Assembly: GCA_030765065.1 (NCBI GenBank)
Contig: CM060990.1
Location: forward strand, 10,167,501-10,231,500
Source of the DNA: Deroplatys truncata
Taxonomy: Eukaryota > Arthropoda > Insecta > Mantodea > Mantidae
Length of the DNA stretch: 64,000 nt
Direction: 5' to 3'
The notes below the pieces were generated by a model. The model worked only from the letters and a program-made list of their open reading frames with translations. It made no database searches and was not told the origin of the DNA. How positions within the stretch are numbered: position 1 is the stretch's first letter; each line of letters starts with the position of its first letter. Shown here one piece after another: positions 35,940 to 47,475 of this stretch. Position numbers and translations under genes: made by a program.

Positions 35940-36245
35940 ATGTCTTGGTGCCCGACTCCGACCAGATATGAGAGGGACGTAGCTGTAGACGAAAGCAACA
36001 CGCACGCAGGACTCCGAGGTGACAACATGGGAAGGAAGAAGAAACACCGCCTTGCGGCAATGGAGTCAAAGCATCAAACCACCATTCGGCACCTCTCAAC
36101 GGTGGCCTTCCAGTTCCTGCGATTTCGCCAGACCGTCCAGGATGAGCACACGGGGGTGCTTGAGTCGTTTCAGCGCATGCTGGCGCGCATCGAGCGCCAC
36201 CTCATGGAACCAGACGACGCTACTGACAGCGACTGCGACGATTGA
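35940..36245 (+). CDS. hypothetical protein, possible gag-like remnant
   Basis: A 101-codon frame with a basic middle (GRKKKHRL) and an acidic end (MEPDDATDSDCDD). Past its stop, the same frame continues open as 'ALEASIAGLREQHLESETTI' and a Gln-rich stretch, which reads like a coiled coil. It lies just after the LTR-like segment, the place of gag in an LTR element. No zinc knuckle or conserved gag motif is seen. It could also be chance; no family is recognised. Confidence 0.3.
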   Translation: MSWCPTPTRYERDVAVDESNTHAGLRGDNMGRKKKHRLAAMESKHQTTIRHLSTVAFQFLRFRQTVQDEHTGVLESFQRMLARIERHLMEPDDATDSDCDD

Positions 36246-36489
36246 CCCACGCGACTGAGTGCCCTTGAGGCCTCGATCGCTGGGCTTCGAGAGCAGCATC
36301 TGGAATCGGAAACCACCATTCTTCAAAAACCACAACAGCTTCAGAACAACCATCAACAACTGCAGGAAGGCTACATACTTATTCGGGCATTCATGGAAAC
36401 TCACGTACTTCCACCCACTTACAACTAACGGCGCAACAACCGTTGAAATCCCCTCATGCCAGAAACTTTTTTTTAAAATAAAGATTAAT

Positions 36490-38723
36490 TAAACACCAAC
36501 CCATCCTTCACCCTTAATTCCCAGGTGGCAGCCAGGGACTTGTGCCATGGCTGTACTCCAGGTCCTATCAACCTCTCCCGGCACCAACCGGCAGCATGCA
36601 CTAACTTATACTAACGGAGGTGCTAACGCGGTACTCCACCACCCCTTAACTTTACTTCCTGTCGACTCCTATCCAACACCTCATGAAGTTCCTCACCCTT
36701 AACCCCAAAAGAAAACCGAAGCAATGGGCGAGATTGACAGCACGGTTAAATGAAACACAACTTGTACAACAGGGCGAAATCTCTCCATATTATTTTATGA
36801 ATGTGTATCGAGTTGTGATTTCAGATATTCTTAAAGTTTACGAGTTCCAGGAGTAAATACAGTTGATAAGGATTGATTTTTAAATATCAAAGTTCAAAAA
36901 TCTGCCGTGAAAAATAGTAAAATACGCAAACTCATATATCAAGACCAATAATAAGCTGGCTTGAAAGGTCGTGATTTTAATTTTAAGGTTTAGATTTTAA
37001 GCTATGTATGATTAAATCAGAATGGATTAGCTAAAGTAAGCTTAAATAAGTCGCCTTCTTCATACCATGATAGTTTCCTGCTTACGTAAGGACTTAGCGA
37101 AAGTATAGCAAGATGTACTCTATCTCAGATAAGAACGATCCTATTGTAAACAACGCGGCTGAGCGGACCCAATCCGCCAGGTGTTTGACGCTGGATGTGT
37201 CCAGATATGTTTCGCAACACTAGCTGTAGCAGCGCTAACTTCATGACAATAATTCGAGTAAGACATTACCAGTAGCTAATTATGTGTAGGTTACAGAATT
37301 AGTATCATCGTGTAGTAGCATAAGGTTACGTTTCGGAGTTTCTTTCTTAAGCACCGCGAACATTTGCCTCTCGCCAATTCTTAAGGTTTGCATCGGCTGT
37401 GTTTTATTTCGGCCAATTGAGAGGCCTGCTCCGTGATGATAAGCTGGCTGCTTTTGGATTGCATACAAGTGTTCTGGTCTTGGGAAGTATGCGAGAGTCT
37501 TAAATACCAGAAGTGACTCTGCACGTTAAACACTAACATCTGAATCAGATCAACTTTGTTCCGAGAGGGCCGTATGGTATAGGAATACAACTGTTTCATT
37601 AATAATATATATAGTTAGGCTGCATATTATTAACAATAATAAGTTAAGAGTTATAACTGGGCCTTTCTTCTATTTATGTATACGCCTGTTGTAACATTGC
37701 TTTCAGCATTCAGAGCATAGAACGCATTTGTGGTTTATGTGCAGGATTCCGAGAGATGGATCTAAACGTCTGTAGACTTTTCTCTCTCCAAAACTAATTC
37801 ACACCGAGCAGTGATTAGAAAATTACTTAGAGTGCTGTATTTCTTAGAGGCGGTTATTATGCGAAAACAAATAAGAGAGAACACACATCATCTTCCTTCC
37901 ATCAATCAGCGGACTAAGCGCGTTTCATCTCACAGTCTCTATCTCTCTCTTTCTTCCCTACCGTATGTTTACAAGAGGATCGTTTTTGGTTGAGACAGAT
38001 AGCAACTATTTATTGTTTCATATTGGTGTCGTGAGGCGAGATTAACTTTGTTTGAAAATCTATTCTTTGATTTCTTCTTCTTCCTTTACATGGATAAGGC
38101 CTTTAGATCCGTTCCGAGGCTAACTCTTTGATTTCATGTATGCATCTAACTCATTAGTGTTGTTAAGACGAGCACAGCGAAAGGTAATACATTTCTCTTA
38201 TGACCCGCTTACCTTTTCCATGTCATTGTAGACCTTTAAGTTAGTTTAATAGGTCCAGTTTAACGTGATAAAGGTCTAGAGGAATGCAAGTTTAAAAGCA
38301 TTTAACAAAGTTGATACAATAATGTAGTAATTTAAATTGAACTTAAATATCACACAGAGGTAGCTGAGACTACTAATGAAAACTTGTTACTATTGAAAAG
38401 CAATAATAGGCTAAAAACTAATTTAAAACCTTGAAAACTGGTATCAAAGCTTAAAATGAAATAATACTTATACTTCTACAATATTATACTTGGTGTTTTT
38501 AATTCAACTTTTTAATTCATTACTGCTGGTTTTACTTTTCTCGAAATTATTAAAAAATCCAATGTCATTGCTTTGAGTGCCTCTTATCTAAGGTAAACGT
38601 CCGTAACTAACTTCCGTAACCTGAGCGATTCAGCTGGATGAATGAACGCTGGCTTTCTGCGTTAAAGCCGCGGTTTGATGAAAAGTGACATTTCAAATGC
38701 TTATACCTATGTGGCAGCTCCAA
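36490..38723. other. no recognisable feature
   Basis: No coding motif or repeat identified. Short open frames at 37280-37599 (minus) and 37811-37993 show no family resemblance. Confidence 0.5.
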
Positions 38724-38834
38724 CATGGCTATTTCCATCCTATGAGAAACAATAACAAAGATCACAACACCTCATTTAAAGGATATACTTATAAACCATA
38801 GGCAATATATTTCTCAAAAATAAATGTCGTGGTT

Positions 38835-38837
<3 letters not shown>

Positions 38838-38886
<49 letters not shown>
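38838..38886. repeat. (TA)n microsatellite inside the left arm
   Basis: About 24 TA units. The mirror position in the right arm (about 41480-41490) has only TGTATATATATTTA, so the tract expanded in one arm after the inverted duplication. Confidence 0.95.
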
Positions 38887-38889
<3 letters not shown>

Positions 38890-39082
38890 GCTGAATCTCC
38901 TAAAACTTGCATCCCAAATATTTCGGAAATGGAAAGTGCTATTGATGTGCAGTTTTCATAGCATTGATTGGTAGTCAGGAACTCGTACATTTAGCCTATA
39001 AACAGATTTTAATAATGCTGAGAAAGTGTATTTTTTGAGTAAACATACAATTTTTTAAACGGAAGAATGCCCAGTTACATTC

Positions 39083-39433
39083 ATTCATTATCTGTTTACC
39101 CTCCTCTTATGTAGGACTTACAGGCGGGTGCCTGGAGTCAGAGGCCCGTCGAGGAGCAGACACTCATGGATCAGACAGATAATCCAGGATGGGTGATCAG
39201 CCCGATGCCTGGTATGGGATGAAGGAAGTGGATGAAGTGAAATGTTGGTGAAATGGATGAAAGGAAAGGTGATGATGGAGCAGTTGGTGGAATGAGTGGC
39301 GGGGAAAACCGGAGAACCCGCCCGCCCAGACGCCGCTTCGTCCACCACAAATCTCACATGCAGGTTCCTGGGATTGAACCCGGTCCGCCTCGGTGTGAGG
39401 CGAGCGGTCTAACCACTCGGCCACGGCGCCGCC
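39083..39433 (-). mobile_element. tRNA-derived SINE, family 2, with target duplication
   Basis: On the minus strand the head reads GTGGCCGAGTGGTTAGACCG (A box), a Ser/Leu-like variable arm GCCTCACACCGAGGC, then the B box GGGTTCAATCCC (39370-39381), a body rich in CATTTCACCAAC-type words and an (AATG)n-like tail at the left end. GCCCAGTTACAT at about 39071-39082 and GCCCAGATACAT at about 39434-39445 are the flanking duplication. The sister arm at about 41290 shows the empty site (GCCTAGTTACAT in reverse complement). The insertion is therefore later than the fold-back duplication. Acceptor-stem pairing is absent, so it is not a tRNA gene. Confidence 0.88.
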
Positions 39434-39692
39434 GCCCAGATACATGAACAGAATAAAGGTAGAGTAAAATAGAATGACAGCGGTCTTTGTTGCAGGATTC
39501 TAGTGCAAGTGGTTTCCGAAAAATCGTATTTTGAAAAGTTTCCATCCCGACAATTGTTTGTCCTATTCATCCGGCTTAGTTGCTAGGTACGATGTTATGC
39601 TTGTTTGCATTGTGTTTTCTGTTCATTGATTCCATTGCGACTTTCTGGTCAGTTAGTTTGTGACAGTTCAAGCAGTAAGTCGTGAGTGGAAG

Positions 39693-40037
39693 ATGGGGTT
39701 TACTAATGCAGAAAAAGCCGACATGCTCATGGTGTATGGAGAGTGTAGGAAGAATGCAGTTCGTTCCTGTACGGTGTATGCGGAAACGTATCCCAATAGA
39801 CGTCAACCATCTCGGCAATTATTTATCAACCTCTTCAACCAATTACGTGAAAGTGGTACTGTAACACCTAGAAAACGTAACAGAAACAAACAAGTGACTG
39901 GAGAAAAGGCAGAAATTAATGTTTTGGCGGCCGTTGCAGTATATCCGCAAATTAGTTACCGCACCATTGCACGTGGAAGTGGCATAAGTCAGGCAAGTGT
40001 ACTGCGCATTCTCCATCGACATAAGTTCCATCCCTAA
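39693..40037 (+). pseudogene. inverted partial copy: transposase N-terminus (DUF4817)
   Basis: From ATG 39693 the frame is open for about 114 codons and ends at TAA just where the inverted homology stops. It encodes the DUF4817 helix-turn-helix: 'MGFTNAEKADMLMVYGECRK', 'CTVYAETYPNRRQPSRQLF', then a second HTH 'ISYRTIARGSGISQASVLRI'. Compared with the minus-strand copy it keeps the start codon and reading frame, but it has no catalytic domain. A DNA-binding-only product is conceivable; expression is unknown. Confidence 0.8.
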
Positions 40038-41034
40038 CACATCTCTCTCCACTACTTGCACACGTTCTAGCATTTCAGTGGAAATTTCAGAGCAGGCAGT
40101 AATGCGTCGTTTTATATCATCTGGTGTAGTTGGTACTTCCTAGTAGGCAGTGTCTTTCAGCCTTCCCCACAGAAAAAAGTCTAAACGGGTCAGATGCGGT
40201 GAACGCCCGGCCAAGGTACAGGTCCTCTTCGTCCAATTCAACGATTTTGAAATAATCCGTTAAGACAAACTGTAGTACTTCGTGCACTATGGGCTGGACA
40301 GTCATCATGTTGGTACCACAGGTTCCTGCTAGTCCGCAAAGGAACGTCTTCTAGCATCTGTGGCAGATGGTCCGTCATATGACTGCGATACTTGTGCGAG
40401 TTCATTGTTCCTTCTATGAACAAAGGGCCTATGAGTTGATGGTTCACTATCCCACACCACACGTTTAAACTCCATGAACGCTGACGTTGCACCTTGACGA
40501 AGCCAACGGGGATTGTCAACAGACCAATAGTGCATGTTTCTGTGGTTTACCTGGTCATGATTAGTAAATGTTGCCTCATCACTAAACAAGATACATGATG
40601 AATCTGGAGTATCATGTCTTAATGCCCATGTACAAAAGCTAACACGATTCTCAAAATCGTTCCCATGCGGCTCTTGATGGAGAGAGATGTGATAGGGATG
40701 GAACCTATGTCGATGGAGAATGCGCAGTACGCTTGCCTGACTTATGCCACTTCCACGTGCAATGGTGCGGTAACTAATTTGCGGATCTGCTGCAACGGCA
40801 GCCAAAATATTAATTTCTGCCTCTTTTCCAGTCACTTGTTTGTTTCTGTTACGTTTTATAGGTATTACAGTACCACTTTCACGTAATTGATTGAAGAGGT
40901 TGATAAACAATTGCCGAGATGGTTGACGTCTATTGGGATACGTTTCCGCATACACCGTAAGGAACGAACTGCATTCTTCCTACACTCTCCATACACCATG
41001 AGCACGTCGGCTTTTTCTGCAATAGTAAACCCAT
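40038..41034 (-). pseudogene. DUF4817-type transposase, truncated and frameshifted
   Basis: The start codon lies at 41034-41032 but the frame shifts within the first codons. The main open part (40955-40329) has the DUF4817 HTH, the second HTH and 'CILFSDEATFTNHDQVN', the first catalytic block. After a frameshift near 40500 follow 'NVWCGIVNHQLIGPLFIEGT' and 'NLWYQHDDCPAHSARST', the second block. After another shift near 40240 come remnants of the third block (LTR-DFFLWG-type) and 'EMLERVQVVERDV'. The C-terminus is cut at the fold-back junction. The family is mariner-related by its block structure. Confidence 0.85.
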
Positions 41035-41988
41035 CTTCCACTCACGACTTACGGCTTGAACTGTCACAAACTAACTGACCAGAAACTCTTAATGCAATCA
41101 ATGAACAGAAAACACAATGCAAACAAACATAACAACATCGTACCTAGCAACTAAGCCAGGATGAATGGGACAAACAATTGCCGGGGTGAAAACTTTTCAA
41201 AATACGATTTCTCGGAAACCACTTGCACTAGTATCCTGCAACAAAGACCATTGTCATTCCAATTTACTCTATCTTTATTTTATTTATGTAACTAGGCATT
41301 GTTCCATTTAAAAATGGTATGTTTGCTCAAAAAATACACTTTCTCAGTATTATTAAAATCTGTTTATAAGCTAAATGTACGAGCTCCTGACTACCAATCA
41401 ATGCTGTGAAAACTGCACATCAATAGCACTTTTCATTTCCGAAATATTTGCGATGCAAGTTTTAGGAGATTCAGCCTGTATATATATTTATTGTAACCAC
41501 GACATTTATTTTTGAGAAATATATTGCCTATGGTTTTTAAGTATATCCCTTAAATGAGATGTTGTGATCTTTGTTATTGTTTCTCATAGGGTTGAAGTAG
41601 CCATGTATCTGATATATGTTTACCACAGGCATAACTCATTTACTGCATCAAAACTGTATTCAATGCGGATTGTTCTTCAAGTTTATTTTATGCATAGTTT
41701 AAACGTATTTTACTTTCCGGTTAACATTAGCATTTAAACGTTATTAACAAGGGGCGGATCAGAGTGGCCGTTTTCACGAGGTTGCCTTACCCTATATTGT
41801 AGTCTGGTTATGCTGAAGGAGAGATGGCGAGTCCAGATGTAAACAACGAGCGCATGCCTGCAGTGCTCGTACAGATTGTATCATAAGAATGCGTATACTA
41901 TGCTATACATGGCGACTGTTAATGTTTTCATTCTGTTATAGAACACTACATTTTACATATATGTAAAAATACTACATAATCTGTGATT

Positions 41989-42450
41989 TCAGTGGACAAT
42001 AATGTACTTGCGGAGATTGTCGAAAGTGAACGTTCTCCGTCGGTCACTTAAACAAAAGCAATGTCGTGAGAAACTCGTTTCCACATCGCAAGAGGTAATA
42101 GGTGCATACGAATAACACACTATATCACGTCTGATATATTTCTTACACTTTTTGATCTGGAGGGCTCTAGTTGCAGCAAGGCATGTCTTACAGCACACAT
42201 CATTGAAAAACCAGTATTTCTTTTCTAGCGCATTCTGAAATCTATCCTTCTCCTTTTTCCTAACTTCTCCGGCTTTGATTTCCTTCATTTTTACACATAC
42301 TTTTTCCACTACGTTTATAGCCTTTGGCATGCATAACTCAGATGTTTCTAACAACGTTATGACATTGGGTAAGCAACAAAACTTAAGTGAAACATCATGC
42401 CTACTACGGTGTATTTCTTTAGCCAGGGAACACGTGCTCTTTGCTTCGGT
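41989..42450 (-). pseudogene. hAT-type transposase C-terminal fragment
   Basis: The frame at 42354-41989 contains 'ALQIKKCKKYIRRDIVCYSY', then 'APITSCDVETSFSRHCFCLSDRRR' and 'FDNLRKYIIVH'. This is the C-terminal dimerisation segment of hAT transposases (…S-x-D-V-E-x-x-F-S…LSDRR…F…NL). The upstream part around 42354-42450 appears homologous in a shifted frame. The rest of the transposase and the BED finger are not found. It resembles the CGGBP1-associated hAT group common in insects. It is a fragment, not a working gene. Confidence 0.7.
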
Positions 42451-43729
42451 AACTTGAAATCACGGACAGGTTACTGTAATCTTCCCCGGCTGTGAGGATC
42501 AATTCGCTAGACACTATCTCGGATACATCTGAGGTAGTTCGGAGAAAATATAAATGTTTAAGAATTTGTATTGTGTTCCTTGTATAAAAATGTTGAGAAT
42601 GCAAACTGTATGGTTAGCTCCATACTATTTTGAAAGGAAATTGTTCCAACTAAGGTTTCGAACTCGGTAAAACTAAACACTGTAGCGCGTAAATCACAGT
42701 GGTTCGGCTAAAGTGCTGTTGGTAATTAGCATTGTCTTTACCATTCGACACACAAATATTACCGATGTAAACTCTACATTAATATCCAGAAAGGAAAACA
42801 CACAGATTAGTAGTTGTGTTAATTAACTCCAGTTTACAGTAACGGAATGATTTGTTTGTATTTCTTGTCATTACAATTGTCTGCGTGCTCGCTGTGGTTG
42901 GCGAAAATTTGCATGCCGGTTTTAAAGCCCCTCAAGCAAAACTAATCAATAATGTTTCGACAGGCGGCATTCCATTATTATAATTCATCAACAAACCAGA
43001 AGGGCTTGTGATTTTCGATACAGTTTGTATTAATCTAAATAGTTAACAGGTGATAAAAATTAAGACTTATTTGAGCTATGTGCCCCGAATGGCTAAGTTT
43101 ACTATTTACACTTTATGTTTAACAATTTGAAAAAACAGCATTAAGTTGTATTTACTCTAAATCCATAACTAACGTTCCCTCTCAGAAGTCTTGTATACGC
43201 CTAGAGTTGTTGCATCGTTTGAAACCAGAGCTGCATTTTTGGTGTATTGCCAAACCAGTGCATTATACGGTATAAACGTACTATTGGTGACATGTACATA
43301 GCAGTACAACATTTATAAGAAGGGTTAAACAGGCTCCATAATTGAATTAAGCTTGCTGTAGGATGACTTTAAAATAAAAATCGCCGCAGAACTGGACTCT
43401 CGCTCATTACCTCCGCAACAAACTCCTTTGAAAGCGTGTTTTATACAGTTTTCCATGTTCTGTGAAGATACAGGAACATATTAGGTTATGAAGTGAGAAA
43501 GTCGCTTGCACTCGTCATTTTCACAAAATTAGATGTATTACATTCCTTAACAACTTGCAGTTATATGTCAGAAATAATAATCGCAACATTAAATGTTCCT
43601 CCGTTAACGTTTGACTCATCCGAAAAGTTTGCTTCTTAATACGATTGATCGGAGATAATTCTCAGGATATAAAAGTTAGCCAGCGAAGCAATATCACGGA
43701 AATTAGAAGGAATATAGCGTTACTTTATT
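42451..43729. other. mostly unassigned; weak tRNA-like remnant at 42640-42710
   Basis: GGTTTCGAACTCGG (about 42653-42666) resembles an inverted B box with TTCGGCTAA (42705) as a weak A box; this may be an old SINE head. Nothing else is recognised. Confidence 0.35.
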
Positions 43730-43978
43730 CCTGTTTTTCAACTGTCGCTTCACTTTCTTCGTGACGTAGCGTCTTCTTCTGGACAGTTCACTCGCTGCAC
43801 GTCGCCAACTCGCTCGGAGAAGCGCACTTGATGACGCAGCAGAAACACGCTCACCAGTGGAATCTTTCACAGAACATCCCACAACTATCTGGACACACAT
43901 TCTGAAGCTTCGAGAAGATTGTGGTTATCTGCCGATAGCGCTCTGGTGAGAGCGTGACTGTCTGGCGCTGCGTCACAG
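43730..43978 (-). promoter_or_regulatory. promoter-like repeat family with heat-shock elements, copy 2
   Basis: On the minus strand it starts TGTGACGCAG (43978-43969) and shares GAGCGCTATCGGCAGATAACC-type sequence and GTCACGAAGAAAGTGAAGCG with copy 1. It has GAA-gc-TTC-ga-GAA (43904-43916), a perfect three-unit heat-shock element, at the same relative place as in copy 1. The TATA box is not preserved. The 3' end is approximate. Confidence 0.6.
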
Positions 43979-45333
43979 TAGCAACGTATTGGCTTTCGGC
44001 AACTTAGATGACCCACTTCATGATTGGGGTGAAGTAAAATATTATCAGCCTTAGCAGTACTAAGGACAGAAGAAAATTAATATCGATTGTAAACTACTAT
44101 TTCCATTCAGTTTTCTGCACATTTATGACGACCTTAGTTTGTTAAAATTATTTCATAAATACACCATACCCCTGTAAAGGTAAAGTTAATGTGTAGTTTA
44201 GCATGCTGTAAAACTGACATGTAGACATGCATTGTACAGAATTTCCATTCAATAATATGAAGCATAAATCTAGTACTCTTTCTTTACCGTAAGACCACCA
44301 AGCTGGACATAATTTCGCAGAAGTTACATAATGCGAGCCACAAATCAGAAGCGACAAAAATATTAATTCCTTCTTATATTGAATTTAGATGGTACAGCTA
44401 TTTGGGATCTCACATTTTAACAACTATTTTACAAGGCCTGACATGGTGAATGTGGCTTTGGTTATACATGCAATATCCTAAAGAATTCCTGACTCTTACT
44501 TATCAGCAGAAACGGAGTGAGAACCTTTTCAATGATTAACACACTTCAAATTATAATTGGCCCATTTCTTCTTAAGAAAATGTTATATGGTTACCTGGTT
44601 TTCGGTGGGAGAGAGTGTTAGTTGCTTCTGCATATTGACCCCTTATTGCTGGCACACAAAAGAGGCAGAGACGAGCGTGTGCCAGTATGTACCTTTTCAC
44701 CACACCCCTATTCCCTGCGTCATTTCCAGTCTATGCTGCCAACCCCTCAAATAAACTAAAATATTCCCCTAAAAATCCGCTAACCACCACAATCTGCAAC
44801 ATTGGGACTTCTATGTCCGAGTTTAATCATTGATGTCACACATTCACATACAACCTATATTTTACATAGGGTAATTAAGGGTTTTCGCTGGGTTGAATTT
44901 TTAAGCTCTGATGAAAAAGTTGCATTTATAAACAAAAATCCGTTGATGCGCCGAAAATGTGTGGTGGCAGCTTTAAAGAACTATAGAAACTGGAATGTGA
45001 ATAGATGTGCGCGTTAAACGGGAAGGAATTATACTTAACAACCTCGGTCTGCCCCCAAACAATTATGTCAAAATGAGGTATATGGCAAGATAGTTTTTGT
45101 TAATGCTGAACCAGGAAGGCCAGGTATTGAACGCACGTCAGGGTCTTCGCGCTATACCACCAACTAAACAAGTGGTGAAACGTGGCGGCTCTAATCAGAA
45201 AATAGCTACAATCACTTTACCTACTTTTTCGTTGCTCCCTACATTTATTTACACCGACTCCAGAATCTATCCTCCTGCTACAAAGATTTTGGATTCATTT
45301 CGTGATCTCTCTCTCTTGGGGTGAAGTATTACA
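43979..45333. other. no gene; one perfect 9-bp hairpin
   Basis: CTGGCACAC (44649-44657) pairs with GTGTGCCAG (44677-44685) around a 19-base loop. A degenerate tRNA-like stretch (minus) may lie at 45115-45175. No coding motif was found. Confidence 0.45.
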
Positions 45334-47475
45334 TTAACCCGGGATCGCTCGCGTCACTTGTCACGCGATCACTCCCGTGTTGGGTTCTTTTCCAGCAAAC
45401 TTTATTTCTTAATATATGCCTTTATTTTAATATCTATCATTACAATTGCCATAAAAGCTGCATGCTTACTGCTGCAACTGTCTTTAAACTAGTCTGAGCA
45501 ATATCCACATTTCAAAATTAGGCGCCACAACAAGGAACGGCTGAAAAACTAAATATATTGCAAGGGAATCCAATAATATGCACTATAAATCCTTACGATA
45601 TACAATGGTTTAGCGTGAACTCAAGTGTTAAGCACAAATTTCAATTTTGAGTTCGCTGGACTGAATCGGAGACAATTTTATGTAAAGTGCTGGTACACTT
45701 GCGGCAAACATGATCAGCCTTTGCCGTATAGAAGCCTGACAAATTTGTTAGAGGCCAACGATTACTTATTCTGGAAACCGTATGTTCTGATTTCAGTCAA
45801 TCTACAACGTCCCAACGTCCACGCCTCCGTTTGTGAGGTTGCAGAAGGTGATCATTTTAGGCTTGTTTGCCTCAGCACTGCTAGAATCGATCTTGTCTTC
45901 GTTGTTCATGGTGGATATCACCAACACATTCTTCTTTTGCTTTTTCTTTGGCACATAAGAACAAAGAAGACAGTTGCTGTTAGGTTTCTGCCCAAATGCG
46001 AACATGCTGTTGATCACTGCCCTGTTTTTGAGTGAAAGAAGTTCTGGAGGAATTTCTCTCTTATTCTTTCTGAGTGTATCTACTACCGTCAGTCGATGAT
46101 TGCTATATAAACCATTAGTGACTGGAACAGAGGTCCATCGTCACGTTCTTTCCACTGTCCTTCCACAATGTTGGGACCAATCATTCGCAAAACCACAATG
46201 TCTGCATCGTTTGGGATGTGATATGCTCCACGTGCTGTTTTGCCGTATGCACTTCCATATTGAGAGTGTAAAATGTTCTAGCGTCGCACAGTGCGTATAT
46301 TTTTATGCCGTACTTTACGGGTTTATTTGGAACATACTGCCTAAATTTGCACCGCACCCTGAATGCTTCGAGCATTTCATCAATTGTAGCTACACGCTGG
46401 CACTGTAGCTGCTCATGCAGGTATTCACGATGTCGTTGAAATTTCCCTAATTGGAGCTCTTATCTGCTATCTTCCTTTGTGCTCTTGTGACTTTCTCTTC
46501 GAACCTTACTGCTTGCAGATAGTGAAATCTTCGATTGCTCATGGATGCAATGAAAAAATCTGGCGCACTCCCATCTGTGTGCTGTGATTTTTTCACTTCA
46601 GCAAGACATAGCACTCCAAAGAAGAATATTTCAGGACAATCTCGCATATTGCGAGAATAAGCGTGGGTCATTATCTCTAATTCTTGATTTCTGCGTTGTA
46701 CAATGCGAGCAATTGCATTATCTGGAAAGAATAATTTCCAACAATTAAGAATTGTTTTTGCATTCTTTTCTCCACCTTTTACACCTGGAAGCTGCGTTAT
46801 AATATTCCGAGGAGCAATTTTTGCTGGAGGGGCTTTGTTCTCGAACCATTTTGTTCATCTTTACCCTCATAAATTTCGCGGTTTCCGATTTTGGAGCTGA
46901 AAGAGCTGCGCCAGATTGTTCTGTTGTGTATCAAGTACACCGTGTTCAGATTGAGCACCAGATTCAATCTAGACTATGTGCATATCGTCCAACTCTTCCT
47001 CATGCTCTTCTTCTGAAGCCATGTTGATAACTGAAAAGAATAGGCCTTACGTAACTATCACAAATTACAAAAGTGTATGAAGAAAATATACAGAAACGTA
47101 ATAACATGGTGCTGCAGCTTACCTTTGTCATAAACAAAATCAAACACCGAGCTGTACTTCAAGAATAAACTTCCGTGAGTCGTTAAAATGAACAACAATG
47201 TGCTATGTCAGCATTACATATACTGCTGTCGGCTCCGTTTCAATACTGGGAAAAGCAAATACAGGTGCCAAACGTACTTGTCTTATATCACGTACTCCAA
47301 CTGCGAAATAGTGTCACACGATAACTGTACTATCGATTTGAATAACACTGCTACCAAGAATATTTGCTTTGTATTTCTACACTGAATTCCATTTGAACGG
47401 TGTTTAGAGACATCAATTGAGGCATTGCTCCACGTGTATTTGAAGGAAAAATAAAAGCGAGCGATCGCGGGTTAA
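45334..47475 (-). mobile_element. piggyBac element with both TIRs and TTAA sites
   Basis: TTAA at 45334-45337 and 47472-47475 flank a 2134-bp element. The ends match: CCCGGGATCGCTCGC from the left and CCCGCGATCGCTCGC read inward from the right, 15 bp with one mismatch. TTAA duplication plus a CCC start is diagnostic of piggyBac. A subterminal palindrome TCGCGTCACTTGTCACGCGA lies at the left end. The transposase remnant inside is on the minus strand. The element is structurally complete but its gene is broken. Confidence 0.94.
45802..47022 (-). pseudogene. piggyBac transposase pseudogene
   Basis: The start ATG at 47022-47020 opens an acidic N-terminus (MASEEEHEEELDD), soon stopped. Further blocks in several frames: 'NAIARIVQRRNQEL' and 'IFFFGVLCLAEVKKSQHTDG' (46447-46730), 'SAPDFFIASMSNRRFHYLQ', 'TIDEMLEAFRVRCKFRQYVP' (first catalytic Asp, about 46360-46385), 'KPVKYGIKIYALCDART' (second Asp), and 'KNVLVISTMNNED...FCNLTNGGVDV' near 45802-45900. 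The order is that of piggyBac transposases (about 550-600 residues). A sizeable part between the last two blocks and the Cys-rich C-terminus is not recognisable. Stops and frameshifts are numerous. Confidence 0.88.

Larger units (their letters stand above)
38724..41610 (-). mobile_element. fold-back DNA transposon with DUF4817-type transposase
   Basis: 38724-40036 (without the SINE and the TA expansion) is an inverted copy of 40697-41610. The outer matched words are ACATGGCTA..TTC and its complement; further in are CCTATGAGAAACAATAACAA, TTCTCAAAAATAAATGTCGT and GGCTGAATCTCCTAAAACTT. The arms contain the element's leader and the 5' end of the transposase gene. The 660-bp spacer holds the rest of the minus-strand gene, cut off at the fold-back junction near 40037. 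No target duplication was found and the true termini may lie a little outside. Confidence 0.82.

Noticed and set aside
39360..39430. tRNA-Ser/Leu-like gene
   Set aside because: A and B boxes are present but the acceptor stem does not pair; it has a SINE body, tail and flanking duplication.
45625..46035. 136-codon plus-strand frame
   Set aside because: Antisense to the piggyBac transposase blocks on the minus strand.
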